35,032 nt of DNA from Tieghemiomyces parasiticus. Taxonomy: Eukaryota; Kickxellomycota; Dimargaritomycetes; Dimargaritales; Dimargaritaceae. Below are positions 19,536-29,487 of the stretch, piece after piece (position 1 is the stretch's first letter; each line of letters starts with the position of its first letter). The notes below the pieces were generated by a model. The model saw nothing but the letters and a program-made list of their open reading frames with translations. It was not told the DNA's origin and did no database searches. The translations under genes and the position numbers were made by a program. The stretch lies in NCBI GenBank assembly GCA_027575765.1, contig JANBPT010000455.1, positions 1 through 35,032 on the forward strand, read 5' to 3'.

Positions 19536-21439
19536 TCAAAAGTCGTCTAGGTCGTCCAGCAAAAATCCTAGCTCGTCGTCAACGTCCGGGGTGGATTGCG
19601 AGAGGAGCGGCGGCGGAGGGTCGTTGGCCACGGACGGGTTAAGCCCCGCCATCGGCGATTCCCGAAGCCTTGGAGGAGTCGGAGCCGCTTCGGACGGGCC
19701 TGTACCAAATAGGCGACGTGACACGGTACGCTCCTGAGGCGGGGCCTCAGCGACGTAGGGTGAACCCGGCCGTGACCCCGGGGAAGGGGGTGCAAAGTCG
19801 GGATCTACCCATTTGTGTAGCTCAGTTTCCTAGCCGGGCAGGTGGAGTCGTGGGAAAGGTGGTAGGGGTGGTGGATAGAGGGAGGGAGTAAACAACACGT
19901 TAAGCAACGCAGTTCCATGAAGAGGAGAGCGGTGGCGTGGTAAAGGACTACGCGGCGAGACGGGTATCGTTTGTTGCTAGCTTACCGTGACGCTCTGGTG
20001 CGTAGTGACATCGTGGACAGTGCGGGGCATCTCCCAAAACACGTAGGCGACGTTGCGCGGCGTGATGTTAAGGTGCAAAGAGTGCGAACTGGGTCGGAAC
20101 AGGCTGACCTGATAAACATAGCAAAGGAAGACGTGGGGGTGGCAAGGAATAACGAGTGAGGGGTGGTGAGCATCAATAGGCAGCGGGGGTCCCGTCAGCT
20201 CTAAGCGTACCTTGCAGCTAGACAGCTACATCTTATTAAACTTACATCACGAAGCACGAGGCAGGTGCCGGTCGCGATCTCGTTGGGGTGCTGCTCCATT
20301 ACCCGGCGGTGAATGGTGCCTTGCATTTCCCCTAGGGTGGGGACGAGGTGAAATAGGGCGAGGGAACGACGGGCGATTTGCCGATACTAACGACGGTGAA
20401 TATAAAGAAAGGTGGCTGATGCAGTAGACTTCGGGTTTGTCGAGCCAGGCCAACGGGTACCTACCGGATGGGTCAATGACAGCGACCCACGCGTCCATGT
20501 GGGCCCACTTGATTTCGCGCACCATTACAAGTAGGAACGATAGTTTGCGGGTGGGCTTTACCCTGAGGATGCCGTAGATATTCTCGCGGAGATACGGTGA
20601 GGGGTGCGGGTAGAGGGTCTCCAGGGCGGAAGCTATACCAGCGGGGAGGATACGCCAATTTGGGGGTGGTAAAGGATGATGTGTTAGGGCCATGATCGAT
20701 GACGGGCTAGCCCACCGCGCCGTGAGCGTGCGAGTGGCACATCATGCACCTCGGGCCTTTAACGTACGTCGGTAGGTTGAAATACCAAGTTCGTGCAACA
20801 TTTCGTGCCAGGCTGGCCGGTCAAAGTCCACGTCCTTGACGGGTAGCATATCGAACGGGTCCGGGGGTTCGTCCGCACGGACCGGTACTTCAGTGGCTAG
20901 CATTGGTGCCGGGGTCGTCGATCCGGGCGCTACGCCCGGGCGGGCGCGCGACGGTCCTCCGAGCGACTGTTCGACGGCAGAATAAGTGAATCGATACAAG
21001 AGCTAGGGAGTTAGTATAGAGTATCTTACGAGCAAGCCTAGAGCGACTGCGCCGAAAAGGGCGAACGTAAGGTACTTACTACTAGACCCGCAGGGCCCGG
21101 TAGGCGGCGAGACGCATCGTCACCGTACAGCCCCCGGTTCTCCTGGCCTTGACGCGTCGAGGGGGGTGCCTGGGCGGTGGATGACCCGGCTGTGACGCGT
21201 GCCGGTTGGGGCACCGGGGTTCGGAGGAGTGGTTCACGACTAAGGGGGCGCGGCGTCGTCGCCACCGACGGAGGGACGGCGGACGGTACAGCAGGGTGCG
21301 GTAGGGTGGGGACCGGGTGCGTCGACAAAAGGGCGGGGTCGGTGGTGCCAGCGGAGTCGTTGGGCTTGCGGACTTTAGCCAGGCGTGACAGACCGCTGAG
21401 CAGCCTGCGTTTGGTATCGGCAAACGAGGCGTCAGCCAT
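19536..21439 (-). CDS. HROB-like homologous recombination OB-fold protein
   Basis: HROB (also MCM8IP, C17orf53) binds MCM8-MCM9 and activates that helicase in recombination-coupled repair synthesis. Six exons join in phase: 21439-21080, 21002-20768, 20632-20465, 20331-20246, 20108-19986 and 19829-19536, giving 421 residues. Introns are 77-156 nt with GTAAGT/GTACGT/GTAGGT/GTAAGC donors; the first has a TACTAAC branch. Residues 1-120 are Pro-rich and disordered. A helical stretch FDRPAWHEMLHELGI precedes the OB-fold domain (PF15072/DUF4539 type, about 200-325): KLSFLLVMVREIKWAHMDAW, VIDPSGEMQGTIHRRVMEQ (crossing an exon join), TCLVLRDVSLFRPS, then HLNITPRNVAYVF. The tail ends in an acidic DDELGFLLDDLDDF. 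The DPSGEMQGTIHR and LNITPRN blocks are the decisive family marks. It is shorter than the vertebrate protein, mainly in the disordered N-terminus. The partner role is inferred from the family. Confidence 0.88.
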
Positions 21440-21898
21440 GTTGACGAAGTGAACAGGAGAGAGGTTGGGAATTCCGCAGCGGCTAGACGATTGAAGTGTT
21501 GGTCCAAGTCGACCCAATGGTCTTACGGGGTCACAGTGTCAGGCGTGGCTACTCCAAATGACCTGGGAACGAGCGGTCCTGGCCCACCATGGGCCGCCGG
21601 TGTACAGTGTATGCTGCGGTCTCTAGTTTGCATGAACAGACACACTTAATACGGCCGGGTAATTTCGACCATGGTGGGGGGGGGATATTTTTTTTTCGGC
21701 TATGCGCCCTGAACCGTTGTCTAATGCTGCCCGTCACCTGCTAGGACTCCCAGCAGCACACGGCCTGTAAGCAATTCGTCTGCACGCGCCCGCTCCTTCT
21801 CACCCTTTGGACCCCGCTGGCATGTGCCCCGTACACCCGCAAACCTCAACCTTCTAGCAAACTCACGCTTCTCTCGCCTACTTAACACCGTAAACGCC
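21440..21898. promoter_or_regulatory. Divergent promoter shared by the HROB-like and Trm7-like genes
   Basis: The start codons of the two head-to-head genes are 459 bases apart, so they probably share a compact two-way promoter. A T-run (21688-21697) following a G-run lies in the middle. The 80 bases before the ATG at 21899 are pyrimidine-rich. No other gene fits here. Confidence 0.5.
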
Positions 21899-23158
21899 AT
21901 GGGTAAAACCTCCAAAGACAAGCGGGACATTTACTACCGACTAGCCAAGGAACAGGGCTGGCGCGCCCGCAGTGCGTTCAAGCTGATCCAGATCGATGAG
22001 GAGTATGGCATCTTTGATGGCGTCACCCGAGCCGTCGACCTTTGCGCTGCCCCAGGTAGCTGGTCCCAAGTGCTATCGACGCGGTTAACCGACGGGACCG
22101 AGCGGCCCGCCGCGCCCATCGTGGCCATCGACCTTCAGGCCATGGCTCCCCTACCAGGCGTGGTCCAGATTCAGGGCGACATCACGAAACGGGCCACAGC
22201 CGAGCAGGTGATCAGCCACTTTGCTGGGGCCCAGGCTGACCTGGTGGTGTGCGACGGCGCTCCGGACGTAACGGGCCTCCACGATATGGACGAATATATC
22301 CAAGCCCAGCTTCTTCTAGCGGCCCTGAACATCACCACCCACGTGCTTCGTCCCGGTGGTACCTTCGTCGCCAAAATCTTCCGCGGGCGCGACATTACCC
22401 TCCTCTACGCCCAACTCCGGATCTTCTTTGGCCGCGTTAGCTGTGCCAAGCCCCGCAGTTCACGCAATTCTAGTATCGGTAGGTTTCTGTTCTTCGTGGC
22501 CTGGACCCTACCCTGCATATCGCTCCCCGGTCCAATACTTATTGTTCATCCGCCATCCTTGTCGCCTCAATACCCCCGGGGAGTCCACAGAGTCCTTCGT
22601 TGTGTGCCAAGATTACGCCCCGCCCGCGGGCTACGTGCCTGATATGGCTCAGCCACTACTTGACCTAGCCTACGGTAAGTGCGTTCGCTGGCTGTTCCCC
22701 TTGCCCTGCGTCGTCGCACCAGCATTTTTTATTATTACATTGGCTTGATCTGATTCGAACTGTACTCCCCCCCCTACACACACCCGCGCACCTCGGCCAA
22801 CCTCCACCCGATGTAGAGACCGATAACTCCGTAGTAGGGCCACACCGTATCATCGCGCCTTTCGTAGCCTGTGGCGACCTTACGGGATTCGATGCGGACA
22901 AGACCTACCCCTCTCAGGTAGGATCCAGGCGATAGCCAAAGCTCGCATACTTCAAGTTATATATTTTACCGCGAGTTGGCATTAGGGAGGTCTCACCATT
23001 ACTTCATCTTGACTCACCTTCGTTCTTATTCATTCCAACCACAGATCAACACCTCGTCCGATTACGTACCCAAGGGACCGCTCCAAACTCCCATCAACCC
23101 ACCCTACCAGACGGCACTAGATTTGAAACGCAGTAACTTCTATAACGATCTCCTCTAA
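21899..23158 (+). CDS. TRM7: Trm7/FTSJ1-type tRNA 2'-O-ribose methyltransferase
   Basis: The enzyme uses S-adenosylmethionine to methylate ribose 2'-OH in the tRNA anticodon loop (positions 32 and 34 in the family) in the cytoplasm. Exons 21899-22478, 22591-22674, 22817-22917 and 23045-23158 join in phase and give 292 residues. The start [20 protein letters not shown] is typical of the family. The SAM loop is [13 protein letters not shown] (47-59). The catalytic K-D-K-E set is Lys28 (SAFKLI), Asp119 (VVCDGAPDV), Lys159 (FVAKIF) and Glu194 (SSIESFVVC). The block [12 protein letters not shown] and the C-terminal ending [11 protein letters not shown] are Trm7 rather than Spb1 or Mrm2 features. 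Intron 1 splits the Glu194 codon (G|AG). In yeast Trm7 works with Trm732 or Trm734; neither partner is seen here. Confidence 0.94.
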
Positions 23159-23402
23159 ATCAACACGGTAGATATTGTATTTGTTTCTTCGACAGCACGT
23201 GTGTACAGAGTTACAATGCCAACGCTAAACGCTCCTTGTATAGTTGACATGTGTATAAAAGCAAAGCGTCCGCCCCCCCTCTCTCCCTGTGACATGCCAC
23301 ACTGGAGTTCGCCCAGCCATGTTGAAAGGTTTACTCCTGGGCAAGGTCTTGACGGTCATAAATGTGCAAAATAGATAGGGAGAGAGGGTCATCCGTGGCA
23401 CC

Positions 23403-24871
23403 TCAAGAGAAGGGAGGTGCGCCTAGGTTACGCCGGGCGGCCATGAGTTCGCAAAAGGCATCGTAATGTTTGAGCTGCAGTTTCTCTAGATCTTCCACAA
23501 GATCTGAGAAAGGGGACGGCGTGTAAGTAAACGTCGGTGGTTAGTTGGCGTGACCATGCTTCGACTGGGGTGGAGATATGGTGGGAAGGAAGCGATGGGG
23601 GCACTTACGCGTTTCGCTAAAGTAGTAGTGCCGGACCGACATGCGCTGGAGGAATTTGACCATGGCGCCCGTACGCACCACGGCCTCCTCCAAAGGGAGG
23701 TGTTCAAAATAGGAGTGGTCAATGGCGAAGGGATTCTCGGGCTGCGGGCGTAGAGTGAGGCAAACCACCTCGACAATGATATCCCACGGCCGAATGTCAA
23801 ACTGCTTCCAGCAGGATGTCGACTCCAGCTTAAGCGGGTTGTCTGTCTCCAGCTTCTGGTTCTCTTTAATACGGATTAGCCGCTCGTGGTGCGAGCGCAG
23901 CCAAACGTAAGGACACCGGTACCGCCCGTACGCGGCGATCAGAAACGACGTGTAGCGGTCGTCACGTTCCAGGTCACGGTCGATACAGCTCTTGGGCGGT
24001 TCGAACCGCGGCGGCGGCTCCTGGAGTCTGCGAATGGCCACCCGGGTTTGATACATACGTGAGGTGAGCATTTAATCCCACTGTATGCAAGTGGAGCGCG
24101 AGAAGAACGGTCGATGTGGGCGCGTAGCAGCAGCTTGGGTCAGAACTTACATGGTCTGCGTCCGAATGGATGTGAGGGCGCGGTTTCTAGCTTGACTGCG
24201 GACCGCATAGTATGCGGGGTGGACGGGAATGTGAGGTAGGTTGGTGGCGGCGGGGTTACTTAACCGGTCAATAAGCACACCAGTACGGCGGATGGGGGGG
24301 ATGACCCTTATTCCGACGGAACGGAGCGAGCACAGTCGGGTGACTTACGCGGACCGGAGTACAAGTAGCGAATTGGGTGGAACCTCGGGTGTCGGGGCGG
24401 CCAGGTCCGGATAGTCGTTGCGAACGCGCAACAACAGCTCCTCGCGGCCCCGCACCGAGAGTTCAAGGTATTTGAAGCCCTGGCGTACCGCGGGTGGCGT
24501 AGCGAATGGGTAGAAGAGCGGGGAGGCAATTGGGTCATTAGATTGATTCTAGAGCAGCACGGTAGACCGGTTACAGCTATCCCGATGACCCCCTCGACGT
24601 ACCTTAAGACTACCGACGACCATGAGGTCCTGCAGAAACTCGCTCAGTCGAGCGGCCTCCGTCTCGGCCTTCTGTAGCAGAGGCGGGACAGGCAACGAGC
24701 GCGGGGTGGGGGGGGCACCCAACAGTAGCCCGGGCAGCGATATGGGGTTAGCGAGTTAGAATGCGGGACTCTAAACTCCGCCGTCTTAAACGGGGGAGGG
24801 GTAAAGTGGGCGGTTGGCGTCGGCGACCGCTGCTTTCTTACCGTGCGTCGGGACCAGGTAAAGCTCTGCAT
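23403..24871 (-). CDS. Multi-exon gene of unknown function
   Basis: Six minus-strand exons join in phase: 24871-24842, 24671-24603, 24479-24349, 24195-24151, 24027-23609 and 23503-23403. Together they give 264 residues from MQSFTWSRRT to the C-terminus MAARRNLGAPPFS. Donors are GTAAGA, GTACGT and three GTAAGT; acceptors are all CAG. The N-terminal part (about 10-110) looks helix then strand (AARLSEFLQDLMVV, KYLELSVRGREELLLRV). The main exon holds DRYTSFLIAAYGRYRCPYVW, RLIRIKENQKLE and WDIIVEVVCLTLRP, and the end is a charged helix (LVEDLEKLQLKHYDAF). I do not recognise the family. The join into exon 5 (AT|A) is the weakest. The same frame runs upstream to an ATG at 24071 giving MLTSRMYQTRVAIRRLQ, a mitochondrial-presequence-like start, so the gene may instead begin there and exons 1-4 belong to something else. 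Confidence 0.55.
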
Positions 24872-25650
24872 GGGTCGGGATGTGTTGACGAGCTAGGCGG
24901 TGGGCAGGTCAAATGGGACGTGAGTAGCAAAGACGTTACAATCGAAGGGTGGCCCCATGGGCTAATGTCAAAAAGCGGAGGTGGCGACGGTACTCGAGGG
25001 AGGAAGGGGGGGGAATAATGGGCCAGGGGGGATGGTGGGTGGGATATGGCCATGCAGGGGTCCTGAGGGCCGAGACGAGATTGACGGACGCCTCGACTTC
25101 GCCGTAAAAAAATAGTGGGCAGGTGGCTTTGTACGGTCGTGTGGGAACTGGTGGCCGATGATGTATATATAGAGGCAGTTGTAGAGACACGTAGGCTGCG
25201 TGTTGTAACGGAGTGAGGACCGCGGTCACCGGACCGCTAGCCTTGTGAAGGCCGTGGCTTACGTTGTGGCGTTTACGACGGGTTCTGTAGCCCCCTCCCC
25301 CTGGATTAAAGTACCGGTTTTGGCCCAGCCTTATCCTCAGTAGGGCTACTACGGGGGCCGAGTCTCAACCTTCCTACGCGGTCCAATGTTCCGTTGTGGT
25401 ATGCAGCCGTGGCTCAACCCCGACCCTACCATGCCAAGTTGACGTTTGAATTATACCAGCGTCCAGGGATTGGCCGACTGGTTTCACTACTGCGCAACCC
25501 TTCCCCTACGAACCTACTGGCCAGGACACTACCCACCCCGCACGCGAGGATTTACGAAACGTCATGATTTTTGTTGTTGCACTTGTACTAATACATTATA
25601 GAGGAGGAGGGTGGGGGAAAAAAAGCTACGTAGCAGGTCTCCCTGGTCCG
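24872..25650. other. Intergenic region with TATA-like element
   Basis: This interval lies upstream of the unknown leftward gene and downstream of the Yrb30-like gene. A TATATATA element at about 25161-25168 could serve as a TATA box for leftward transcription, although it is near 290 bases from the ATG. Low-complexity open frames at 24761-25229 are not counted as genes. Confidence 0.45.
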
Positions 25651-27404
25651 CTATTTACCTCGAAGGGGCGAGTCCTGGCCACTGTCGCTGCGGCTGGCCA
25701 TGCGCCGGGTGAGTGGGCTACCGTAATCGGGACGGTAGGGCGTTCCAGCTCGACTGTACGACTTGCGGATGGACCCTTCCAGGTCCCACGTTACGTTCCC
25801 ACTGCCGTTGAGCCGGCCGCCCGGGGCCGCCGGGGCACTCCCTCCACCGTCGGGGTCGTCGCGGAGGTAGAGGGTAAGCTTTTCATCAGGGAGGTCCAGA
25901 TGGTTTTGCTGCTCGCTCATTTCCAAGGCTGCCAGACGTAGTAGGTACTCGAGCAGGCTGAGTTGACTGGGTCCAGTGGCCACCTCCACGTCCGAAATCT
26001 CAGTGGCGGACCCGGGGATCCTCCCGTCTCCCTCCACGGTCTCCTCGTCATCATCGTCATCGCTATCAAAAGTGAAGGCTTCTGGGCGGGCCTGTAGGGC
26101 CAGCCACTCGAACCGGGGTGATGCTGCGGTCGCCGGGCGCGGGGCCGGGGTCGTATCACCTCGCTTGGCCGAGGGCCCTTCCTGGAGGCTCAATGAGGCC
26201 AGGGACGAGGCGAGGGTGACAGAGCCAGACCCGCTAGTCACGGGTGACCGTTGCAACTGGAGGACTAATACAGGCCGGTTGGCCTCTTCAATACCCAACA
26301 GGCGCCCCGACGAGCTGTAGTGCAAGCGGACCAGATCCGCTACAGGGAACACCCGCCGTTCGCCGTACCGCGCTGGGCCGCGGTCCTCATCGTCGTCATG
26401 ATAGCGACCGTCGTGCAGGTCTTCGATCAGTACCAGTTCGTAATAGAAGGGCGTGGCGGCCGCGTGAACTCGCTGCAGGTAGGCGCGACATCGGGCAAAG
26501 TCCTCCTTCCAAGTAAAGTCGTCGCGGGACTTGTCCCGTACCGAGCTGGTGAAGAGACTGTACAGAATCAGGTCAAACTGAGGTTCAACCTCCACTGCGA
26601 GGCGGCGCAGGGAGCTGGTAAGCTTGGCGGCCACCACATCCGGGGGTGACCCGCTGGCCGTTGAGGCGGGCGAGGTCGGCCGTGATGTGTCTTGGCGGAC
26701 GGCGCGCTGCAGGCACGTCGAGGCGTGGAGTAGCCGCGCCGGAGACACCGATGCCGGCAGGCTGGCGCTGAGGTGGGCCCCTGAAGTGGTCAAGGCCAGG
26801 TTGAGAAAGGGTACCATCTCGGCGATCCGGTCCAGGAGGCGGCGGATCTCGGTTTGCAAGGCCTCCACGCCCTCCTCCAGCTTCGAGGGTGGACGGCGGG
26901 CGGTGCCGGTGCGGGCGCGGGCGGGGGGTTCGGCGGCGGCCTGGGCCTCCAGCCGTTCCAGATGGCGTGCGAACAGTTCCGTCTGGCGCCGCAGGTCCGT
27001 CGTCAGTGGCACCACGGCGAGGAGTGACGAGTTGCCTCGGGCCGCTAGGATATCAATCAGATCAATGGCCGGCACTACCAGGCGCAAGCGCAGTTCCAGC
27101 TCGGCCCGTAATTGTTCCAATTCCTGGGTTTGCTTAGTCGGGACGTCCTGGATAAAGCGGGTGAATTTTTGCTGTAGGTCAGTGGGTCAAGTAGCGGGAG
27201 GGGAGAGGCGTGGTAGGGGCGATAACAGTGGATGCATGAGTGATGGAAAGCAGGAATTGGCAGGGGGCTCCCCAAGACCGTCGGCAACCGCCTGCTCAGG
27301 GAAGGGATCCGGCTTACCAAAGCGATGGTACCGGCGGCCCCGAAGGCGGCTTTGCCCACCAGGGTGACCGTCTGAATCGCCAGGCTCGTAAACATTTGGT
27401 CCAT
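25651..27404 (-). CDS. Yrb30-like RanGTP-binding protein
   Basis: The protein is predicted to bind Ran-GTP and act in nucleocytoplasmic transport; family members such as yeast Yrb30 shuttle and affect RanGAP access. Exons are 27404-27318 and 27171-25651 (146-nt intron, GTAAGC donor, CTACAG acceptor, phase 0), giving 535 residues. The N-terminus MDQMFTSLAIQTVTLVGKAA with FGAAGTIAL is a hallmark of the fungal family (PF05508 type). It is followed by LRAELELRLRLVVPAIDLID and a large helical domain to about residue 330, including FARCRAYLQRVHAAATPFYY. A polar acidic tail (FDSDDDDDEETVEGD) follows. Two ATGs upstream of 27404 are in frame, but the one at 27404 gives the conserved N-terminus. A coding segment ending DLEGSIRKSYSRAG lies near the C-terminus. 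Exact transport role is inferred. Confidence 0.88.
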
Positions 27405-28179
27405 GGTGACGGCCAGAAGCGGGGTGGGTATTAAGAAATGGGCTGAGCCGAAGGCACCGAGGGCGATGAGAGAAGGCAGGCGAATGTCAAACACCAAGAA
27501 CGAATAGGGTAGTCAGGGAGGTGAGAGCTTGGAGCAGCCACCTTCCCCCCATGGTTATCCAGAGTAACGAACGGTGTCCGTCGCGGCACGCTTCAGGCCG
27601 CTTCGACCTTCCCCGCTTGGTCTTCAGGATGGACTAGTATGGATTCTGCCCTTCCCCTTCCATACGTCCCCGGACTGGCCTGAGGGGATCCAGTGGGTGG
27701 TAAGTCCCCCCCCCTACCTGACAGTCCAATGGCGAACAATTTCATTACTCAACTCCTTTCCAACTCCGCAGTGCTCGGCATGGTCGCCCCTTCCTTCTCA
27801 CCAGAGCTTACAGCTTCCATGGCTACGGACTTGAGGTTCATCCTATAGGCGGAAAAAGGACCAATACTTTTTATTTCGATTGCAAAACGACCAATGTTGT
27901 ACATCACGCTGAATGCGGAGGTTAAGCTGGGGACAGACACACACATCTTGCTCGCGGGGCCGTGCGTCTCACTCTCGTCCCTAAACGTAGCTGGTTAGAG
28001 ATGGAGGGGTCGCGCAGTAGGGCAAGCCTTCTCCTCAGGATGCAGAGGGACCGCGTCCCCCCTCACGGAAGGGTAAAATATGGCAGCCTTATCAGCGTCG
28101 TCCGGGGCGTGCTTACGCTCCAGCGATGGGGAGCGGGCGAGCACCAACCAGCCTCTCGCTCTCTCTCTCCTTCCCCAGT
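27405..28179. other. Intergenic region, no firm gene
   Basis: This is the promoter side of the Yrb30-like gene and the 3' flank of the chitinase gene. On the plus strand a GTAAGT donor near 27700 and a CCAACTCCGCAG acceptor ending at 27770 look like an intron, but the flanking frames (for example 27574-27834) are short and unrecognised. On the minus strand a frame reading MYNIGRFAIEIKSIG lies near 27905. Neither is strong enough to call. Confidence 0.4.
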
Positions 28180-29487
28180 TTAATGCAACTTGGTGCTGAT
28201 GGTGTTGAGTAGCTCGTTCTCATAATCGGCGTTGATCTCCCAGATCATGACACCACCCAGGTTGAAGCGGTTAATGTGCTCACACTTGTGCTCGATACTC
28301 TGAGGATCGTCGTAGGTAATGAAGACGCGAGTGGCTGGGTCGTACAGCGACACGGCCTTGGAGTACTCGTCCCAGTAACGCTGGAAGCTGGACCGGTCGG
28401 TGAGGTGGTCGGTGCGCAGGTGGCGGTAGTCAAAGACCCCCTCCTCCCAGCTGCCAGGCGGCAGGCCCCGGAAGCCCACAAAGAGGCCGCTCGGGTTGTC
28501 ATGGGTCGCTTGGACGCTGGCGAAGCCACGGCCGTAGAAGCCGATGCCAAGCACCAGCTTGGGCGGGGGCACGCCGGCGGCCAGGTACTCGTTGATGGAG
28601 GTCCAGATACTGAGGGTAGGGTCGTTGGCAGCCGGGGTCAGGCAGGAGTGGTGGCCAGTCTGCTTCGACCAGCCGGGCCCCTGGAAGTCGTACGTCATCA
28701 CATTGAGGAAGTCGACCCACTGGCTCATCTCCTGGAACTTGTAGTGACGGTAGGTGCGCGGGGAAGCCGAGGTGGCAGCCGTGAGCAATAGGGGCGAGGG
28801 CCGGCCGGCACCGGCGGCGGCGAGCTCGTCGCGGAGGGTCTGCAGGAGGGCCACAAAGTTTTGGGCCTCCTCGGGACGGGGCCCGTCCCCAGCCAGCCCG
28901 CCGACCACGGGAAACTCCCAATCAATGTCGACGCCGTCAAAGTTGTAGCGACGGACAAAGTGGCCTACAGAACGGGCGAAACGGCGGCGGGAGTCGTCGG
29001 TGCGGCTCACCTCGGCGAACTGGCTGGACCAGGTCCAGCCGCCGATGGCGATGAGGACCTTGAGGTTCGGATTGCGAGAGCGCACGGGGCCCTGGGGGTT
29101 GGTCAGAAGGTTGATGCTGCCGGCAAAGTCCGCGCCGCCGGGGTTACCCGGGTGCTGAATCTCAACGTCGGCCCAGGGGTCGCCGAGGGCAATTTCGCCG
29201 TTGGCAATATTGGCGAAAGCGTAATTGACGTGGGTCAGCTGCTCGACGGGCAGGTCCGTGGGTAGGTACTTGCGGTCGTAGATGTTCCAGCTGCTGTAGT
29301 ACGCCACGACCTTCTTGTTGTGGTGGGGCATGACGGGCGGGGAGTGCGGCGGCGGGTGGAAAGGGGCGAGACGGACGAGGTCGAAGGAGAAGGGCGGCGG
29401 GCCAGGGGGGGTGGTGAGTAGAGACCAGGTGGCAAACAACGGCAGGATGAGGAGCTGGAAGCAGTAGCCGAGTAACGGTAAGAGCAT
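28180..29487 (-). CDS. GH18 (class V type) chitinase
   Basis: This 435-residue, single-exon chitinase hydrolyses beta-1,4 GlcNAc polymers with substrate-assisted retention in family GH18. Residues 1-27 are hydrophobic (MLLPLLGYCFQLLILPLFAT) and can act as a signal peptide or signal anchor. A Pro-rich linker follows, and the GH18 barrel runs from about 58 (KKVVAYYSSWNIYDRKY) to about 428. The substrate strand LKVLIAIGGWTWS is at 142-154. The catalytic DxxDxDxE is D184-G-V-D187-I-D189-W-E191. MTYDFQGPGWS, LVLGIGFYGRGFA and GGVMIWEINADY mark later strands. No chitin-binding domain, Ser/Thr stalk or GPI signal is seen. It may act in wall remodelling or attack on other chitinous organisms; the sequence does not decide which. 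Confidence 0.94.
   Translation of the reverse strand: MLLPLLGYCFQLLILPLFATWSLLTTPPGPPPFSFDLVRLAPFHPPPHSPPVMPHHNKKVVAYYSSWNIYDRKYLPTDLPVEQLTHVNYAFANIANGEIALGDPWADVEIQHPGNPGGADFAGSINLLTNPQGPVRSRNPNLKVLIAIGGWTWSSQFAEVSRTDDSRRRFARSVGHFVRRYNFDGVDIDWEFPVVGGLAGDGPRPEEAQNFVALLQTLRDELAAAGAGRPSPLLLTAATSASPRTYRHYKFQEMSQWVDFLNVMTYDFQGPGWSKQTGHHSCLTPAANDPTLSIWTSINEYLAAGVPPPKLVLGIGFYGRGFASVQATHDNPSGLFVGFRGLPPGSWEEGVFDYRHLRTDHLTDRSSFQRYWDEYSKAVSLYDPATRVFITYDDPQSIEHKCEHINRFNLGGVMIWEINADYENELLNTISTKLH

Noticed and set aside
26624..27367. 247-codon plus-strand frame opposite the Yrb30-like gene
   Set aside because: It is Arg/Ser-rich and has no motif, while the opposite strand has clear family marks and a valid intron.
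27574..27834. Short spliced plus-strand gene between GTAAGT near 27700 and a CAG ending at 27770
   Set aside because: The splice motifs are good, but the joined frame ends after about 20 codons and neither side is recognisable. It is mentioned in the gap entry only.
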